Assembly: GCA_900491605.1 (NCBI GenBank)
Contig: UESW01001606.1
Coordinates: 1 to 64,000, forward strand
DNA: 64,000 bases
Source of the DNA: Calamus simplicifolius
Lineage: Eukaryota; Streptophyta; Magnoliopsida; Arecales; Arecaceae
Reading direction: 5' to 3'
Shown: positions 29,833 through 42,905 of the stretch, piece after piece
How the letters are laid out: each line of letters begins with the position of its first letter
Numbering within the stretch: the first letter of the stretch is position 1
Notes under the pieces: model-generated
Databases searched by the model: none
Told to the model about the DNA's origin: nothing
The model's input: the letters and a program-made list of their open reading frames with translations, nothing else
Position numbers and translations under genes: made by a program

Positions 29833-32800
29833 CTAAGGCTCGGCCTCGTCACTAGGAGCAACTTCGGCAACACTCGGGGTGGTCTGACCCTGATCTACTC
29901 CCCCAACAATTGGAGGGACATCGACCTCCTCGAGGGATGTCCCTAATGCCACACTCCCACCGACGATCAGCTGCGAGGCTTCATCCTTTACGATCGCGGG
30001 TTGTGAAGATTCGGCTCCTTGGGTAAGCTTTAGGGGATTCTTGATCGGATCTCCTTCTGAACAACCTTAAAGTCTATGTTGGGGGCGTCTTTGTCATCTT
30101 CGTCAACATTAATGGACGAGGGAGTCGCCACCAAGGATTCGGCTGCCGATGGAAGAAAACAATATTTCTCAGTCCAAGAACAAAAGGTCGATGTTCGGAT
30201 CTCTTGGATTACTCTCGCCCATATGTCATTCGCCCTAATTCGAAATGCCTCCTTAGAAAACTGAAGTTGCACCTTGGTAAACTCGCCAAGCTTTTGTATT
30301 TCTCTACCATCAAAGTGATCTGATCATCAACTTCAATTATCCGACGCTCAAGCTCGAAGTATTTCTTTTGGCTCGAGGCTAAATCCTTGGTCAGGACTTT
30401 TACTTTATCAGTCGCCTCGACCTTAGTCTTTTTTAGCTGAGAAAACATAATAATGAACAAAATAAACAGTTGTGTTGACTTCAATTAAAAGGAGGAAATG
30501 GGCCAACGCACAGGAGTGGAAGAAAAGTGCACCTCTTCAGCATGCCGAGTAGTTTTAGCTTTCGCTCTTTTGGCCATCCTTTGACACTTTTCTCTTTCTT
30601 TTTTATACCTATTCATATCCTGCCAGGAGTGTTCAAGACTCGCTCGATCTTTGTTGGCATCGAGTTGCGTTTGGCGTAACTCGGCCGTAAGGTCGGCGAT
30701 TTGCTTCTGATAAGATGCGAACCGACTCTCGAACTAGCATTTCTCCTCAGCTATCCTGCCATTTAAGGAATCAATCTCCTTTAGGGCCTCAGCTCGGAAC
30801 TTCAACAACTCCAATCAAGCTTCATCGGCTGATTTTCGAGCCTCCTCAAGATCAGTAACCTCAGCTTGGAGTCTTGATGCCTCTGATTGGGCTTCCTTGG
30901 CTGATCTTCGGGCTTCTTCAAGCTTAGCTCGTACCTTTGTTAATTCTTCTGAATGCTGACTGGCTAAACTTATTTCATTATGAAGCGCCTTAGCTTCGTG
31001 CTAAATTTGTCTGTAACACTCATTGGCGGAAATTAAACGCCTATAGAGCACCCGCTGGAGGAGGGTTGCCTACAACAGAACAAAATAGTTAATCTTAAGG
31101 AGTTGTGCGAAATATCCAAAAAGACAAAGAAAGAAAGAAAGCTCACCCGAATGTAAGAAGTATTCATGTCTCTCAGGATGTATTGGCTGGGGATAGGTAC
31201 GTAGTCTTCCAAGTCAAAGGGCATTTCTAATCCTTTAATCTTAAAGGTGACCTTCCGACGTTCGTCCTCCCCCTCTTTGGGAACAATAACATTTTCTTTT
31301 GAATAAAAAAGGCTAAAAAAATTATCGATTCGGGATCGCAATTCCTCGGTAGGATGACCAAAAGGATGGAGGAGAGGGCTAAGCTGACCTATTCTCCCCT
31401 CCTCATCACCTGTCGATGTTCCTGAAGGACCTGATTCATCTATCCTCACCGAGGGAGCCCCCTCTTCAACCGATGGATCCCTACTTTCTTCCTCTCCTCG
31501 ACGAGGAGATTCCGCCGTGGGTGAGACACCGTGAGGTTTGCTCGCTGCAGGAGCAACTGCATGATTCTCAGAAGGAAATTCCTTTAATTTTTGTTAACCT
31601 TCGGGGTCATCTTTTTCAAAGTAATATATGTCGGCAGCCACAGGGTAATAAAACTCTGTCACCTGAAAATCGTCATCCACTGGTTCAGGTAGATGACCGG
31701 GTCCCAGCTCTTCTTGAGCCACTACTTCTTCAGCTTCGTTCCTTGGCGTCTACTCCCCAGATTCCAGTACCACGATAGGGGCTAGATTCGGCTCCTCCCT
31801 AACGCCTTTTCTCGAAGGGCTGAGGATCGGGACCTAATTAACTCCTGTGAATGGCTCGGCAGAGCCAGCTGGAGCTTGGAAGGGGATGAAGAAGATGGCT
31901 TCTGCTCAAGCCTAGCTCTCTTCCCTTTCGCAGGAGTCGACGAAGTGGCTCGGTGGCGCTTCGTGCCCTCCCCTTTGCTCGGACCACCATAGTCGACCTC
32001 GAGCATTTCTCTCATCTGAGCCCCAAGTTCGGACCTGATTGCTGCAACACATGAACAATTCGATGGTTGGTTGCACCCAGATAGATGTATCAAAATATAG
32101 GAGAAGTGATGTAGAACTTACCTCGAGGATCGATTCTGCTTAGTCCAGCATTGTAAAGGACTTCTTCGGACAGAACAGTACCGATCAAAAGCGCCTTGCT
32201 ATCGTAAAGAATGTCGAAATCTTCTTTCTTCTGCTTCGACAATGTTGGAGGCTTGTTTGGATTCACAGGGAAAGGCGCCCATTGATGGGGGAAATCGTAT
32301 TCGGCGTCCCATTCCATGAGAAAATATTGAGATTTCCATCCTTTGATGGAGGTCGGAATTTTCAAAATCCTCTTGAAGTTCTTCCGTGGCCCGATATAAG
32401 GCCAGGCTGAGTCCTTTGAGGATGGAAGACTATAGTAGGCCCGGAACAGAGGAACTATCACCGTTGCCCCCACCAATGTGCACATGGAGATGAACCCGAT
32501 GATATAACGCCAACTATTTGGTGTGACCATGGTGGGGCAAATGTCATAGTAATTCATTATACCTTTCACTATGGGATGAAGAGGAAAACAAAGACCTACT
32601 TTGAAGCTCTCCTCGTAGAAAAATGTTTTCATTTCCAATTCGTCAGGTACCCTCTACTCAGGACCAAGGGCTCATAGTCGGATATCGCTAGTTAACCAGT
32701 AATCCCGACGAATGCCTTCCAAGTCTGCCGGAGTTATCGTTGAGGCGACGTCAGTTGGACACTCCATATCTCCAAGATTAATAGAAGAGGCACATGCCAT
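29833..32800 (-). pseudogene. Antisense extra ORF (aORF) of the gypsy element
   Basis: Minus-strand gene remnant. The start is chosen at 32,800 (MACASSINLGDM). After two stops near 32,675 comes the best block, 32,638-32,090: EESFKVGLCFPLHPIVKGIM, TPNSWRYIIGF, and FLMEWDAEYDFPHQWAPFPV, resembling the 'putative gypsy-type transposon' domain (the PF04195 type in my memory). A basic Ser/Lys-rich linker follows (KRHRATSSTPAKGKRARLEQ, about 31,930), then a long coiled coil (30,200-31,030: KVRAKLEEARRSAKEAQSEA), and an acidic tail to the stop at 29,833 (APSDEAEP). Breaks at about 31,033-31,100 and 30,480-30,530 look like introns or frameshifts. The function of aORFs is not known to me. Confidence 0.7.
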
Positions 32801-33159
32801 ATTGCTCTCTGGATGAAGGTGTTCGATCTCTGGAGAGGAAGAAAAGAAGAAAGCATAACCGAGGATAGCGCCACTCAATTCCTTTTAAACCATTTCGACG
32901 AGGATCCCTATGCGTCGCAAAACCTTGGTCCGAATGATATTAAACCCCAAATCTTCCATGTGTCATTCTGCCTACGGCCAATGGAAGGGAATGAAAGGTT
33001 TCTTTTCATATGGTTGGACGAAATGATGAAACGATGGCATGACATTTATGAGGATAGCATGATACCTCCGTCAGTTTGAATTTCCCAAATCGGATAAAGC
33101 CATATGGAACTCTACTCCCTATGCCCGAGCCTATGCTTCGGAATAGAGAGTAGGGGGCA

Positions 33160-33959
33160 TGTGATGCGGGGTAAAATTATCATTGAATCAATACCTGCGT
33201 TTCAATTTCTGTTCACCAGATATCACACTTGGAAAAAGATAAATTGTTGTGCCTCGGCATGATTGAGCCATTTTCATACCTTGGCAAGGCCGAGCCATTT
33301 CAACACCTCGGCAAGTCAAGGACAGTTAAAAGCTGAGTATAACCCTCTGACCATGATCAACAGAGATTTAAACCCCTAATTATGCGGCAAAATTTTAGTT
33401 ACATCAGCTCCCAGCATCCTAAGAAGGAAATAAAGCTAAATATGGTCTGTTGCCTATAAATAATCAAGTAATCGAATCTTAAAGCCCCAATCAGCTTCCT
33501 TGGCCATGGATCCTCGTAACAAACAAGATTCGAATCTCATCGGCCTCATAATTAACTTGATTCTAATCAGATTCAAATCATACCGATTTCTCACTTCCCA
33601 AGACACGTTTAAGGAGTCAGGTAAATAACCCACCAATATTCAGATAGCCTATAAATACCTTGTCCTAAAATTTTTTTAGGTACATATACTCTTTCACTGA
33701 AAACCCATTGAGGCTCAAGCAAAGTTTTCGGTTCTCGAGAAGCCATTCTTGAGGGACTCTTTTGTAGGAGTCTTCTCTTCCTATCTATTTGTTGTGAATC
33801 TTCACTGACTTAGGTGTCGGAAAGTCTTCCGCATGGGCCACCTCCAATGCTTCTTGCATGAAGACTGTCTTGCAGGTTCACCTAGACAGTAAATCGCCAC
33901 CCGGATCCTGACATGAGTCGCGCCCAAGCCAAAGAACGGAGTTCCGCAACAACACTTCA
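33160..33959 (+). repeat. 3' LTR of the gypsy element (800 bp)
   Basis: Begins TGTGATGCGGGG directly after the purine tract AGTAGGGGGCA and ends AACAACACTTCA, giving TG...CA ends. It has a TATA-box-like CCTATAAATACC near 33,650, followed by TCTTTCACTGAAAACCC. It contains the same CTCGGCA/GGCCGAG motifs as the tandem array. No matching 5' LTR is in the window, so the usual age estimate from LTR pairs is not possible. The following bases TATAT would be the target duplication. Confidence 0.82.
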
Positions 33960-35885
33960 TATATAACTTTTGTCGTTATGTCACTCCAAACCGTCTCCTA
34001 GTGGTTGAGTGGCTCCTAACATGATACATGATCAGATGTGCAAAACTTTTATGAGTATGTTTATATTAAGTTTAAAGAAGGTTAACTTGCAGTCCTTGAA
34101 ATACTGCATTATGTCGAAGACCGTGTCAGCATTTGGGTGTCTTAGATCTCAGGACTTACTACTATTTCATACTTCACTTTTACTTTGAACAAAAGTGAAA
34201 TCATGCTCATTTCTTTTGGTTTCATGCTAGTTAAACCATGTAATGGAAGCATAATGCATGCTCATTGTGAATCCTACATTTTTTGAGCTTTGTTTATCTG
34301 GACTCTAACTAGTCTTCAACTTGGATGAGTAGTTCATGGCGTTGGCGATATTGTGGCCTGGATATAATTTGTCTATGTGCTTAAATCGGTTTATGTGTGT
34401 GTGTGTTCGTACTAGTTTTGAATTATGTTAATTGGATACTAATTTCTTGGACCAGGTTATATTATCAATACATCCCTGAGGGAAAGGAATATCCTGTCCT
34501 GTGTCAGAGGTTTAGTCTTGCTGATGGTTTCACAGAAGCATTCCTCAATTACATGAGAGGCCTTGGAAAGGAGGAGATCTTGCTTGATTGGAATGATATA
34601 GCAGAAAAACATGGCATGTGTTTCTGATATTACTTTTTTTGTTTGTTTGTTTGTTTGTTTGTTTCGTTGTTTGTTGACCTTGGTTTTGTGATCAACTGAT
34701 AATACATTGCCTTAATTATATCATGTTCTCCCATTTGAATGTAAATTATGTACTTGATTTTGGCCTGCAGCCTTTCTTGAGAACTACTTTATATCTTATC
34801 TAGAGTGTAATTTACTACATGTTCGGGTTGTGTTTCAATGATAGCCTCCCTTTTGTTTTAGCCCTGCTACTGCTCTATTGTTTACTTATCAAGTTCCTCA
34901 AAGAGCATTCTTAGGGCACCTGTGAGACCATCTGAAACCTAATTTCACCGCTTGCTTAGCCTTAATAAGAATTTTGACATTTATTTTTATCTTATTGGTT
35001 CAACTAGCAACATAATCACCATGTTTCATGTATGCTAGTTACTTTTGATATTTTCTCGCTTTTTGTTGGTTTATCCTCTCCTTTTGGTCTCTGGTCCAAT
35101 TATCTTCCTTTCATCCTGGTTACATGGAATCTACTAACTTCTACTCCATCTTCTTTATATGACCTTGGTAAAATTAGCTTATTAATAAGTCGAAATACAT
35201 GCAGGTTATGTTCATATAGGGACTTGTCGAATTTCTCCAGACCACAAGTTCCTTGCATATACACTGGACACTTCTGGTAGTGAATTTTTTGTACTTCAAA
35301 TTAAAGACCTTAGATCTGGACATATCATTTCAAGTTCCAGAGTAGAGGGGGTTGTTAGCTTGGCATGGGCTAAGGATTGCAGTTGTTTATTGTACACACT
35401 TTGCGATGAAACTCAGAGGCCTAAAGGCAATTCTCTTCCCTTATCTTTGGATTCTTTAATTGGAAAATTCATCTAAGGAAAACTGTGATTTTGCATTTAG
35501 TTTGTTTTACTGTTCTGGACTCATTTTGGTTGGCAGAGTATTTTGCACAAAATTGGGATCAGATGGAGCAGATCATTACAAGCACAAAAGATGGCAAGTT
35601 TATCACCATCAATTCTAACTCAAGGACGTCATCTGATGAGGAAGGTCACATTTCTATATCTATTTTATGTTTGATTTTTATCTCAGGTTTATGTGATTGA
35701 TGCAACAAATGTAAAAGATGGCCTTAGGCCAGTTTGTGTTCCTGGTGTGCAATATTTTTTTGGAACACCATTATGGTTTTTTCTATATTCTTACCAATGC
35801 TCCTTCGGAAGACATGGTATCGGCTGTTGGAAGCTATTACCTAGCTAGATGTAGAGCTGAGAAGTCTCTGCTTGCAAGATGGCAG

Positions 35886-37496
35886 GTCAAATTCTTCAGC
35901 ACACAGAATATTTTTCTAACATGGGTATGAATTATTGTAAATTGCAAAATGTGTTTGGTTATGATGATGTGTGCTGCAAGGATCAATGATATTATATTTA
36001 TCACAAGGGGTGGATGCATGCTTAGTAAAGCGACAATGTATTGATAAACTTATGCATTATGAATATTTTTATGGATTGGCACATTGATGTTGTTGTGCAT
36101 ACAAAACTACTAGAAGTCAACTCTTAATTCATTCTAGTATCATCCCAATTGATTATGCTAAATATTCAAATAATATGATTTTATCACTTTATAGATTTAG
36201 TCTAAACAATTGTTTAATCTAGAGGGAGTAGATTTCATAGGAAAGTTCAATTATTTTTAGTCGTTTTGCTGAACAACTTGATGGCAAAGGAGAAGTTTTA
36301 GAAGTAACGATGAGAAAATCATGATTGAAAATAAAATAGGAAAAAAAGACACCATATACCTTTTTTTTCAACTATTTTGGGAAAGTTGTAATAGGAATGT
36401 TCTCACCTAAGATCATTGAATTTAGTTAGGTGTTGGCTAAACGAGTTCACTAATGTTAGATGTATCAGTTTGGACTCCAGCAACTAGCATTATCTATTGG
36501 AGACCTGAAACACATAGAACCAATAGTTTAAATATTGTGGCATGGAGCCATCCCAAAATTTTCATGGAATAGAATGCTTTGCATACCAACACTTGGGGAT
36601 GGTAGATGTTGTGTGCTGTCCTAATCGATTTCCAAACTCATCCTATCCCGACACTCAAGATGGTGCCCTATCCTGACACTTGGGATTATGGGACAACCAT
36701 CCCACCAACATTTAAGACCTTGCCTATAACATTCTCTCTTTTTTTTTTTTCATGTTCTTTTTTTTCTCGCATGGGTGTACTTCTACATCATCAAGTGAAT
36801 GTCAGATTAGGATCATTGAATCTCAACCTTACAGTATTATCATTACAGAGCAAATTGAAATGATAGAACGCATTTAACAAACCACTAACTATATAAAAAC
36901 ATATGTTACAGGCCTAAAACTTTAGTATCATGTCATGTTCTTTATCCTCATTTCTTAGTAAATTTGAAGGTGTTAGTGCAAAATTTTAGTATTTAATTTT
37001 TCATGATATCATTCATTTACTCTGTTAATATTTTTATCTCTTGCTTGTTTCGAATGTCTAAAAAAAAAAGTGAGATTAAACTAGCTAATGCCCATCCCTA
37101 AATGGTGTTTTTTTTGGATGTTGGATAACATTTTCTTTCAATCTAAAAACACTAATAAGGCACCTACCATTTCCATTACACTTGTGTGCCTACAGTTCAA
37201 CCTAGGAATGCTTCTCTCATCAACACAACTATAATAGCCTCATAATTTGTCACATTTTAGTCAAGTCATGGAATTTTATTTTCATAACATGGTGCATTTA
37301 TTTTGTTAATATCCTTGCCTCTTTTCTGTTATATACATAACATAAGCTTTAAACTAGTTTTGGAATTTTCAGGTCTTGTATATATATATATATATTCTGT
37401 TTGTATCTCAAACATCATATATGCTATGTTTTTGAAAAACTTAAATGTCCATGTCCAATATGGTGACCTTCAAAATCTAATTCTTGTGGATTCCAG
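35886..37496 (+). other. Large intron of the oligopeptidase-like gene
   Basis: Starts with GT directly after LLARWQ and ends with TTCCAG before AIALPSED, so splice borders are intact. The content is AT-rich with a (TA)n run near 37,379-37,395 and a degenerate CATCCC/GACACTT repeat near 36,580-36,720. I find no gene inside. Confidence 0.7.
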
Positions 37497-38302
37497 GCTA
37501 TTGCTCTACCAAGTGAGGACATCACCTTTCAAGACATGGATATTTTCCATGGTCATTTGGTGCTTTTTCTTCACCAGAAGGGGATTCCATTATTTTGTTC
37601 CATAAATATGCCAGTTGATGTCAATTTCGAGGTATTGTTGATTATCAAGTTCCTATATATTTACGGACTATGTTACTGAAAGGTTGTTGTCATGAAGTGT
37701 TCAAGGTTTCAAATATTGAAGGTGGACCTTGGTGCGGTACTAGATACTGACACACATTGCAAGTGTGTCTGGTGCCAAGATGCTATGTACTTGTGCTGAA
37801 AACATGCCAGAATGATATCATACTGTTCACACCTTCCCATTGTGGCAGTATTTCAAACCTTAGAATTGTTTGCTGTTTTCCTTAATTATTTTGTAGTTAT
37901 GCTAATCAGCATAATTTAGTGAAACTTTTGACATGCATGCATGTATTAGAAAGTCAGCCACTTTGTGGCATTTTATACACTTCACGGCTTTAAGCATCCT
38001 CTTCTTGAAGACTAAGAAGTAGTTTTTTTCTTTTTCTTTTTCTTTATTTCTATTCCCTTTTAACTTAATATCTTGTTTTTATCCAAAAGAAAACTTTTTA
38101 GCCTTTTTCTTGATTTGAAGTTCAACCAACCATATTGAGCAAACATCAAGGCTAATTAGGGGAAGATGAAAGCAAAGGCCATCAGATATAGAGTAGGATC
38201 ACCAAGAATCTTTTTGCCAATCTATTTACTTTGATTATCTTATGACCAACGATTCTTTCTGGCCTTTGAATACCAACTGTTCTTATATGCTTACCCTTAG
38301 AC

Positions 38303-38791
38303 TGTTGCGCAGCTTCCGCCAAGATCAGGCACGTGAGGGAATATAGAGAAGAAGAAGAATAGATGGATATAGAAGAAAAAGAGAATGCCTTTATTATTTT
38401 CTAAGGTTTCGCTCAATCTCCGGTTACATTCAGATAGAGCCTTAAATAACCATCCATCTTGGATGATAAGACTTATCCGCACCAGCCTGTAACCAACTCC
38501 CTAACAAACTCCCTAAAATATGGAAGTCTATCCAGAAACCTAGCCCAATCCTCCTGGATCCAGATCCGTAACTTACAATTAGGTTATTAAACATTCTCTC
38601 AAAAAACTTCCTTCTAAGCCATGCAAGAAAGCACTCAAATCCGAGCCCATGTACACCCATGACTCACATGCTCTCTATTCTTGGGTCACAAGCAGACCCA
38701 AATGACTTAGGAACCTGAGAACTTATGTAACCTAAGCTCTCAAACCTGTGTGACTCTCCTGAACTTTGGATGTGCCACATCTGAGCTTACA
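38303..38791 (-). repeat. Copia 3' LTR
   Basis: 489 bases with TG...CA ends, following the purine tract on the minus strand. Compared with the other LTR it is longer and differs by several small indels, so the insertion is not very recent. Confidence 0.85.
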
Positions 38792-38809
38792 ATCTCCACC
38801 TTGGTGCAT

Positions 38810-39545
38810 CAAAGTTAGCTTTACCTGGTCCATCAATCCCATCAGTGCTCCACATCTGAAGAAGCTATCCTGAGGTAGTACCTTAGTGAGTGTATCTGCT
38901 GCGTTATCTTTGGTAAATACTTTCACAAGCTCCAACTCACCATCCTCCATAAGCACCCTGATCCTGTGGCATCTGATGTCAATATGTTTGGTCCTAACAT
39001 GATAGACTAGATTCTGGACCAAACATAAAGCACTCTGGCTATCAGAAAATACCCTGATCACCCCCTGTGCTATCCCCATCTCCAGTGCAAGACCTTTCAG
39101 CCACATAGCCTCCTTTGCAGCCTCTGAAATACCAATATACTCTGACTCTGTAGTAGACAAAGCCGTCACTGGCTGCAGACTTGACCTCCATGATATTGGA
39201 CCACCATTCAACATAAAGACATACCCTGTCGTTGACCTTCTAGTGTCCAAATCGCCTCCATAGTCAGCATCAACAAAACCTGCTACCCGATCCTGAGCCT
39301 CCATGGTCAGTCTAGTGCCATCCTCCATGCTACTATACCCATAGCATATACAAACATTAGCTGTGCCAACAAGATATTTGAAGATCCCTTTCAGAGCTCT
39401 CCAATGTGCTTTACCCGGATTAGCCATGAATCTGCTAACTTGGCTAGCAGCATATGCAAGGTCAGGCCTACAACACACCATAACATACATGAGGCTGCCA
39501 ACTCCTGAAGTATAAGGTACTCTGGACATCTCCTCGGCCTCTATC
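38810..39545 (-). pseudogene. Copia RNase H domain
   Basis: Minus-strand frame, continuous with the end of pol. Visible are GSLMYVMVCCRPDLAYAASQ, the RNase H Asp in FVDADYGGD, the catalytic Glu in TTESEYIGISEAAKE, and the Asp in VFSDSQSALCL, followed by YHVRTKHIDIRCHRIR and DTLTKVLPQDSF. All three acidic catalytic residues appear to be kept, although the frame is broken from the preceding reverse transcriptase near 39,550. Confidence 0.85.
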
Positions 39546-40313
39546 TCAGAACTTGGTGACAGTCTTAGAGAGCTTAATGTGACCGGCCAATGGTAATGCG
39601 GCTGGTTTTGCACTATCCATACTGTACCTCTCCAAGATTCTCCTGATATAAGTCCCCTGAGATAAATGAAGCAACCTCCTATATCTGTTCCTGAAAATTT
39701 TCATCCCTAAAATCCATGTAGCATGACCTAAATCCTTCATTTCAAACTCAGCTGACAATGCTGCCTTTAGATCCTCCACAACAGCTTTACTTTTGCATGC
39801 AACTAACATATCATCCACATACAAAAGCAAGTATAATCTGGAATTATCTTCTAAAATTCAAAAATAAACACAGGAATCATACTCACATCTAGACATGCTG
39901 ATGCTCTTCACAAAGGTATCAAACCATAGATACCACTGACGCGGTGATTGTTTCAAACCATATAAGGATCTCTGCAAACGACATACCTTTCTTTCTGACC
40001 CCGGTTCTATAAACCCCTCTGGTTGCTCCATATAAATCTCCTCCTCTAAATCCTCATGAAGGAAGGCCGTCCTAACATCCATCTGCTCCAGTTCCAAATT
40101 CTGCACTGCTACAATGCTCAACAACATCCTGATAGATGTGTGTCGTACCACTGGAGAGAACACCTCATTATAGTCAATGCCTTCTTTCTGAGAAAATCCT
40201 TTGGCCACTAACCTAGCCTTATACCTGATCTTCTCCTTCTCTGTGGCTCCTTCTTTGCACTGAAATACCCATTTACAACCAATGGGCTTCTTTCCACTTG
40301 GCAGTGACACCAA
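39546..40313 (-). pseudogene. Copia reverse transcriptase
   Basis: Two minus-strand frames, 40,313-39,858 (KPIGCKWVFQCKEGATEKEK, ARLVAKGFSQKEGIDYNEVF, DVRTAFLHEDLEEEIYMEQP, SLYGLKQSPRQWYLWFD) and 39,830-39,546, starting with the catalytic motif LLYVDDMLVAC. A stop shortly after SCVYF separates them. The catalytic YVDD and the TAFLHEDL motif are intact in sequence, so only the stops and frame breaks kill the enzyme. Confidence 0.88.
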
Positions 40314-40548
40314 CCGCTACGTCTAATTCTTCTACAGGGACTGCATCTCTTCCGCCATTGCCTGGACCCACCTATCTCTATCCTGGCTTGTCATTGCCTC
40401 CTGGTAGGTAAATGGTCCTCCACTGGTAGCCACTAATGCATATGACATGGTCTCGCCAAACCTATATTGCTCCGATTGCCGAATGACCTTCTTTGGCTTA
40501 TGTAGTGCAATGCCGATGCCTATCCCAGGATGTGACTCCTCCCTCTGC

Positions 40549-41967
40549 TCATCTCTGCCGTGAGCATGCATCTGGCTGATTCCCGCTGATTCCCACATGT
40601 GAAGACATATCTGGAGTATGCTCCACCTGAATCTCATGTCCTCTTGGCGATCCTACAAAAGGCAAAATATCATAAGAGGTTAATTGCTCAGTTGCGCCCT
40701 GCTGAGCCTTCTGCTGCCCACCCGCGTCCGACTGGGCCTCAGGCTGAACCTCTACCACCTCCTGCTTCTTGAGGACTGAGCTCTCATCAAAAACCACATC
40801 CATGCTGATCGTGGCCTTCTGCTCCAAGGGATCCCAGAGCTTGTATCTCTTGACTCCTCGCGGATATCCAATGAACACCATTTTTCGGGCTTTGGCATCC
40901 AACTTGGTCTGCTGACTGGCATCCACATGTACAAATGCTGTACATCCAAAAACTCTGATATGACTAAGCTCCACCTATCTACCAGACCACACATCCTCTG
41001 GTAACCTCCCATCAAGCTTGACATGAGGAGACCTGTTCACCAAGTAGGCTGTTGTGTCAACTGTGTCCACCCAAAACATTTTAGGTAATCCTACTTGCAA
41101 TCTCATGCATCTAGCTTTCTCCATGAGAGTTCAATTCATTCTCTCATCCACTCCATTTTGCTGAGGAGTTCTAACCACTGAAAATTGCCTTTTGATGCCT
41201 TCGTCTGTGTAAAATTTTAGAAACTCCTTACTTGTAAATTCTCCACCATTATCAGATCGCACCACCTTTACATATCTCCCTGTCTCCTTCTCCACCTCAG
41301 CCTGCCATGCTTGAAATTTGGAGAAGACCTCTGACTTTTCCTTCAAGAAATATACCCAGACCTTCCTTGAAAAATCATTAATCAAAGTCATAAAATATCT
41401 GGCCCTATTCCTGCCCGAAATTGGAGCTGGACCCCAAACATCACTGTGTACTAGCCCCAAGGGACCTATAGTGTGCGCTGAACTGGTAGAAAATTTTACC
41501 TTGTGTTGCTTGCCCATCTGACATGGCTCACAGACCTCTGCAACACCCTCATCCAAAGCTGGAACCCTCCTATCCTTCATCAGCACCCTCATGCCCCGCT
41601 CTCCCATGTGACAAAGATGGTAGTGCCACATGCGGTACATATCCTGCTGACTGTGCACTGCTGCTGCTGTCTCAGACCCTCCACACATCACAGACCCAAC
41701 CAGCTGATACAAATTATTTTTTAGCCTCTTCCCCCTCATCATAACCATGGCACCTTTCATGACATTGAGTACACCATTCCCGGAACGACAACTGAAACCA
41801 AAATCATTCCTCTTCAGGTACCCCAAGGATACTAGGTTCTTCTTCAAGTTAGGAACATGCTTCACATGAGTAAGAGTTCTCACAATCCCATCAAACATTC
41901 TGATCCTAACTATGCCAACTCCTACCACTCTGCAAGAATGGTTATCCCCTAATGTCACATTCCCCAC
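40549..41967 (-). pseudogene. Copia integrase
   Basis: Minus strand, from 41,967: the pre-integrase part with WHYHLCHMGERGMRVL and CEPCQMGKQHKVKF (HHCC zinc domain), the core with Asp in VHSDVWGPAP, Asp in VRSDNGGEF and Glu in QQNGVDERMN. A stop follows the last motif, after which the frame continues as the C-terminal region (IRVFGCTAFVHVDASQQTKL, KMVFIGYPRGVKRYKLWDP) to about 40,549. The D-D-E catalytic triad is present. Integrase would insert the cDNA into the host genome. Confidence 0.87.
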
Positions 41968-42098
41968 ATCAATTTTAGTATAATCTGCGAACCAAGACCG
42001 ATGCGGTGTATAATGATGTTAGCAGGCTGAATCAAGTAACCAACTGTCTACTGTACTTTTGTGCGCATCTGAAACCACCAAGAGGTCCTCCTCGACCC
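41968..42098 (-). pseudogene. Copia protease remnant
   Basis: On the minus strand, TVDSWLLDSAC followed by a stop and HHYTPHRSWF corresponds to the Copia protease active-site region, usually W-LDSG-CS-H-T. Gly after the catalytic Asp-Ser is replaced by Ala, and the next residue is a stop. It would be inactive. Confidence 0.65.
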
Positions 42099-42905
42099 CT
42101 ATATCTTCAACAGTACTGACAGATTCCTTTCTTTCTTCTCTTCTTTAGGTTTTTTCCGAAAAGGACAATTCCTCTTTATATGTCCAACCCCATTACACTT
42201 GTAACACCTGAACTTGCCTTTGTCTTTCTTTGACTTGGACCTGGATTGGCCGCTATGCTTGCTGACCTCCTTGCCTCTACCGGTTCTCTCTCCTACCGTG
42301 AGGCCCTCCTGAGGTACACCTTCTCCTGTTATCTTTCCCTGTTGCTCATTGGATCTCAACACAGACACAATATCTTCATAAAGCAGTGTTTCTTTTCCAT
42401 AAAGCAGTGTAGTAACAAGAGGATCATAAGACATAGGCAATGAACATAACAAGAGAAGAGATTTATCTTCTTCCTCCATCTTTACACCAAGAGTCATTAA
42501 ATCATTGCATATCCTATCATACTTCTGAATAGTCATTAAATCATTGCATATCCTATCATACTTCTGAATATGAAGAACATTAATATCCCCGCCTTCTTGC
42601 ATCCGAAGACTATATAATTGTTTCTTCAACATAAGTTTATTGCACATATTTTTGCCCATGTATAAGGAATGCAATTTGGCCCAAAGACCCTTCAGTTTCT
42701 TCTCATCTAGGATACTGTACAAAACTGAATCAGCAACACATGCTCTCTTCTCAATAGACAACCAATCCCCTTCTGACATCTCCTCGGGCTTTGATTCCAA
42801 AGCAATATCAAGAAAATTCTGCAATAGTAAATCCTCAACCCTCACCTTCCACATGGAAAAACTTCCTTTTTTCATTAAATTTTTCAAACTCAACTTTGCT
42901 TCCAC
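42099..42905 (-). pseudogene. Copia gag with CCHC zinc knuckle
   Basis: 268-residue minus-strand frame starting MEAKLSLKNLMKKGSFSMWK, then WAKLHSLYMGKNMCNKLMLK, and near the C-terminus the zinc knuckle CYKCNGVGHIKRNC (CX2CX4HX4C). It has no internal stop and could still make a capsid-like protein. A 13-residue segment, IQKYDRICNDLMT, is repeated twice in tandem (39-bp duplication at about 42,480-42,560), which is not normal for the family and sits in a conserved helix. Confidence 0.87.

Larger units (their letters stand above)
24700..33959 (+). mobile_element. Truncated Tat-lineage Ty3/gypsy retrotransposon
   Basis: Order on the plus strand: end of reverse transcriptase, RNase H, integrase, a long 3' region with a 96-bp tandem array, an antisense extra ORF, a purine tract (GAGAGTAGGGGG at about 33,146-33,157) and an 800-bp 3' LTR. 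Extra ORFs between integrase and 3' LTR, often antisense, are known for the Tat lineage. The 5' LTR, gag, protease and the first part of reverse transcriptase are missing; the break lies next to the reversed gag fragment at about 24,693-24,700. Pol is full of stops. Confidence 0.8.

Noticed and set aside
31416..31778. 120-residue plus-strand frame
   Set aside because: Antisense shadow of the gypsy aORF region on the minus strand; no plant-protein features.
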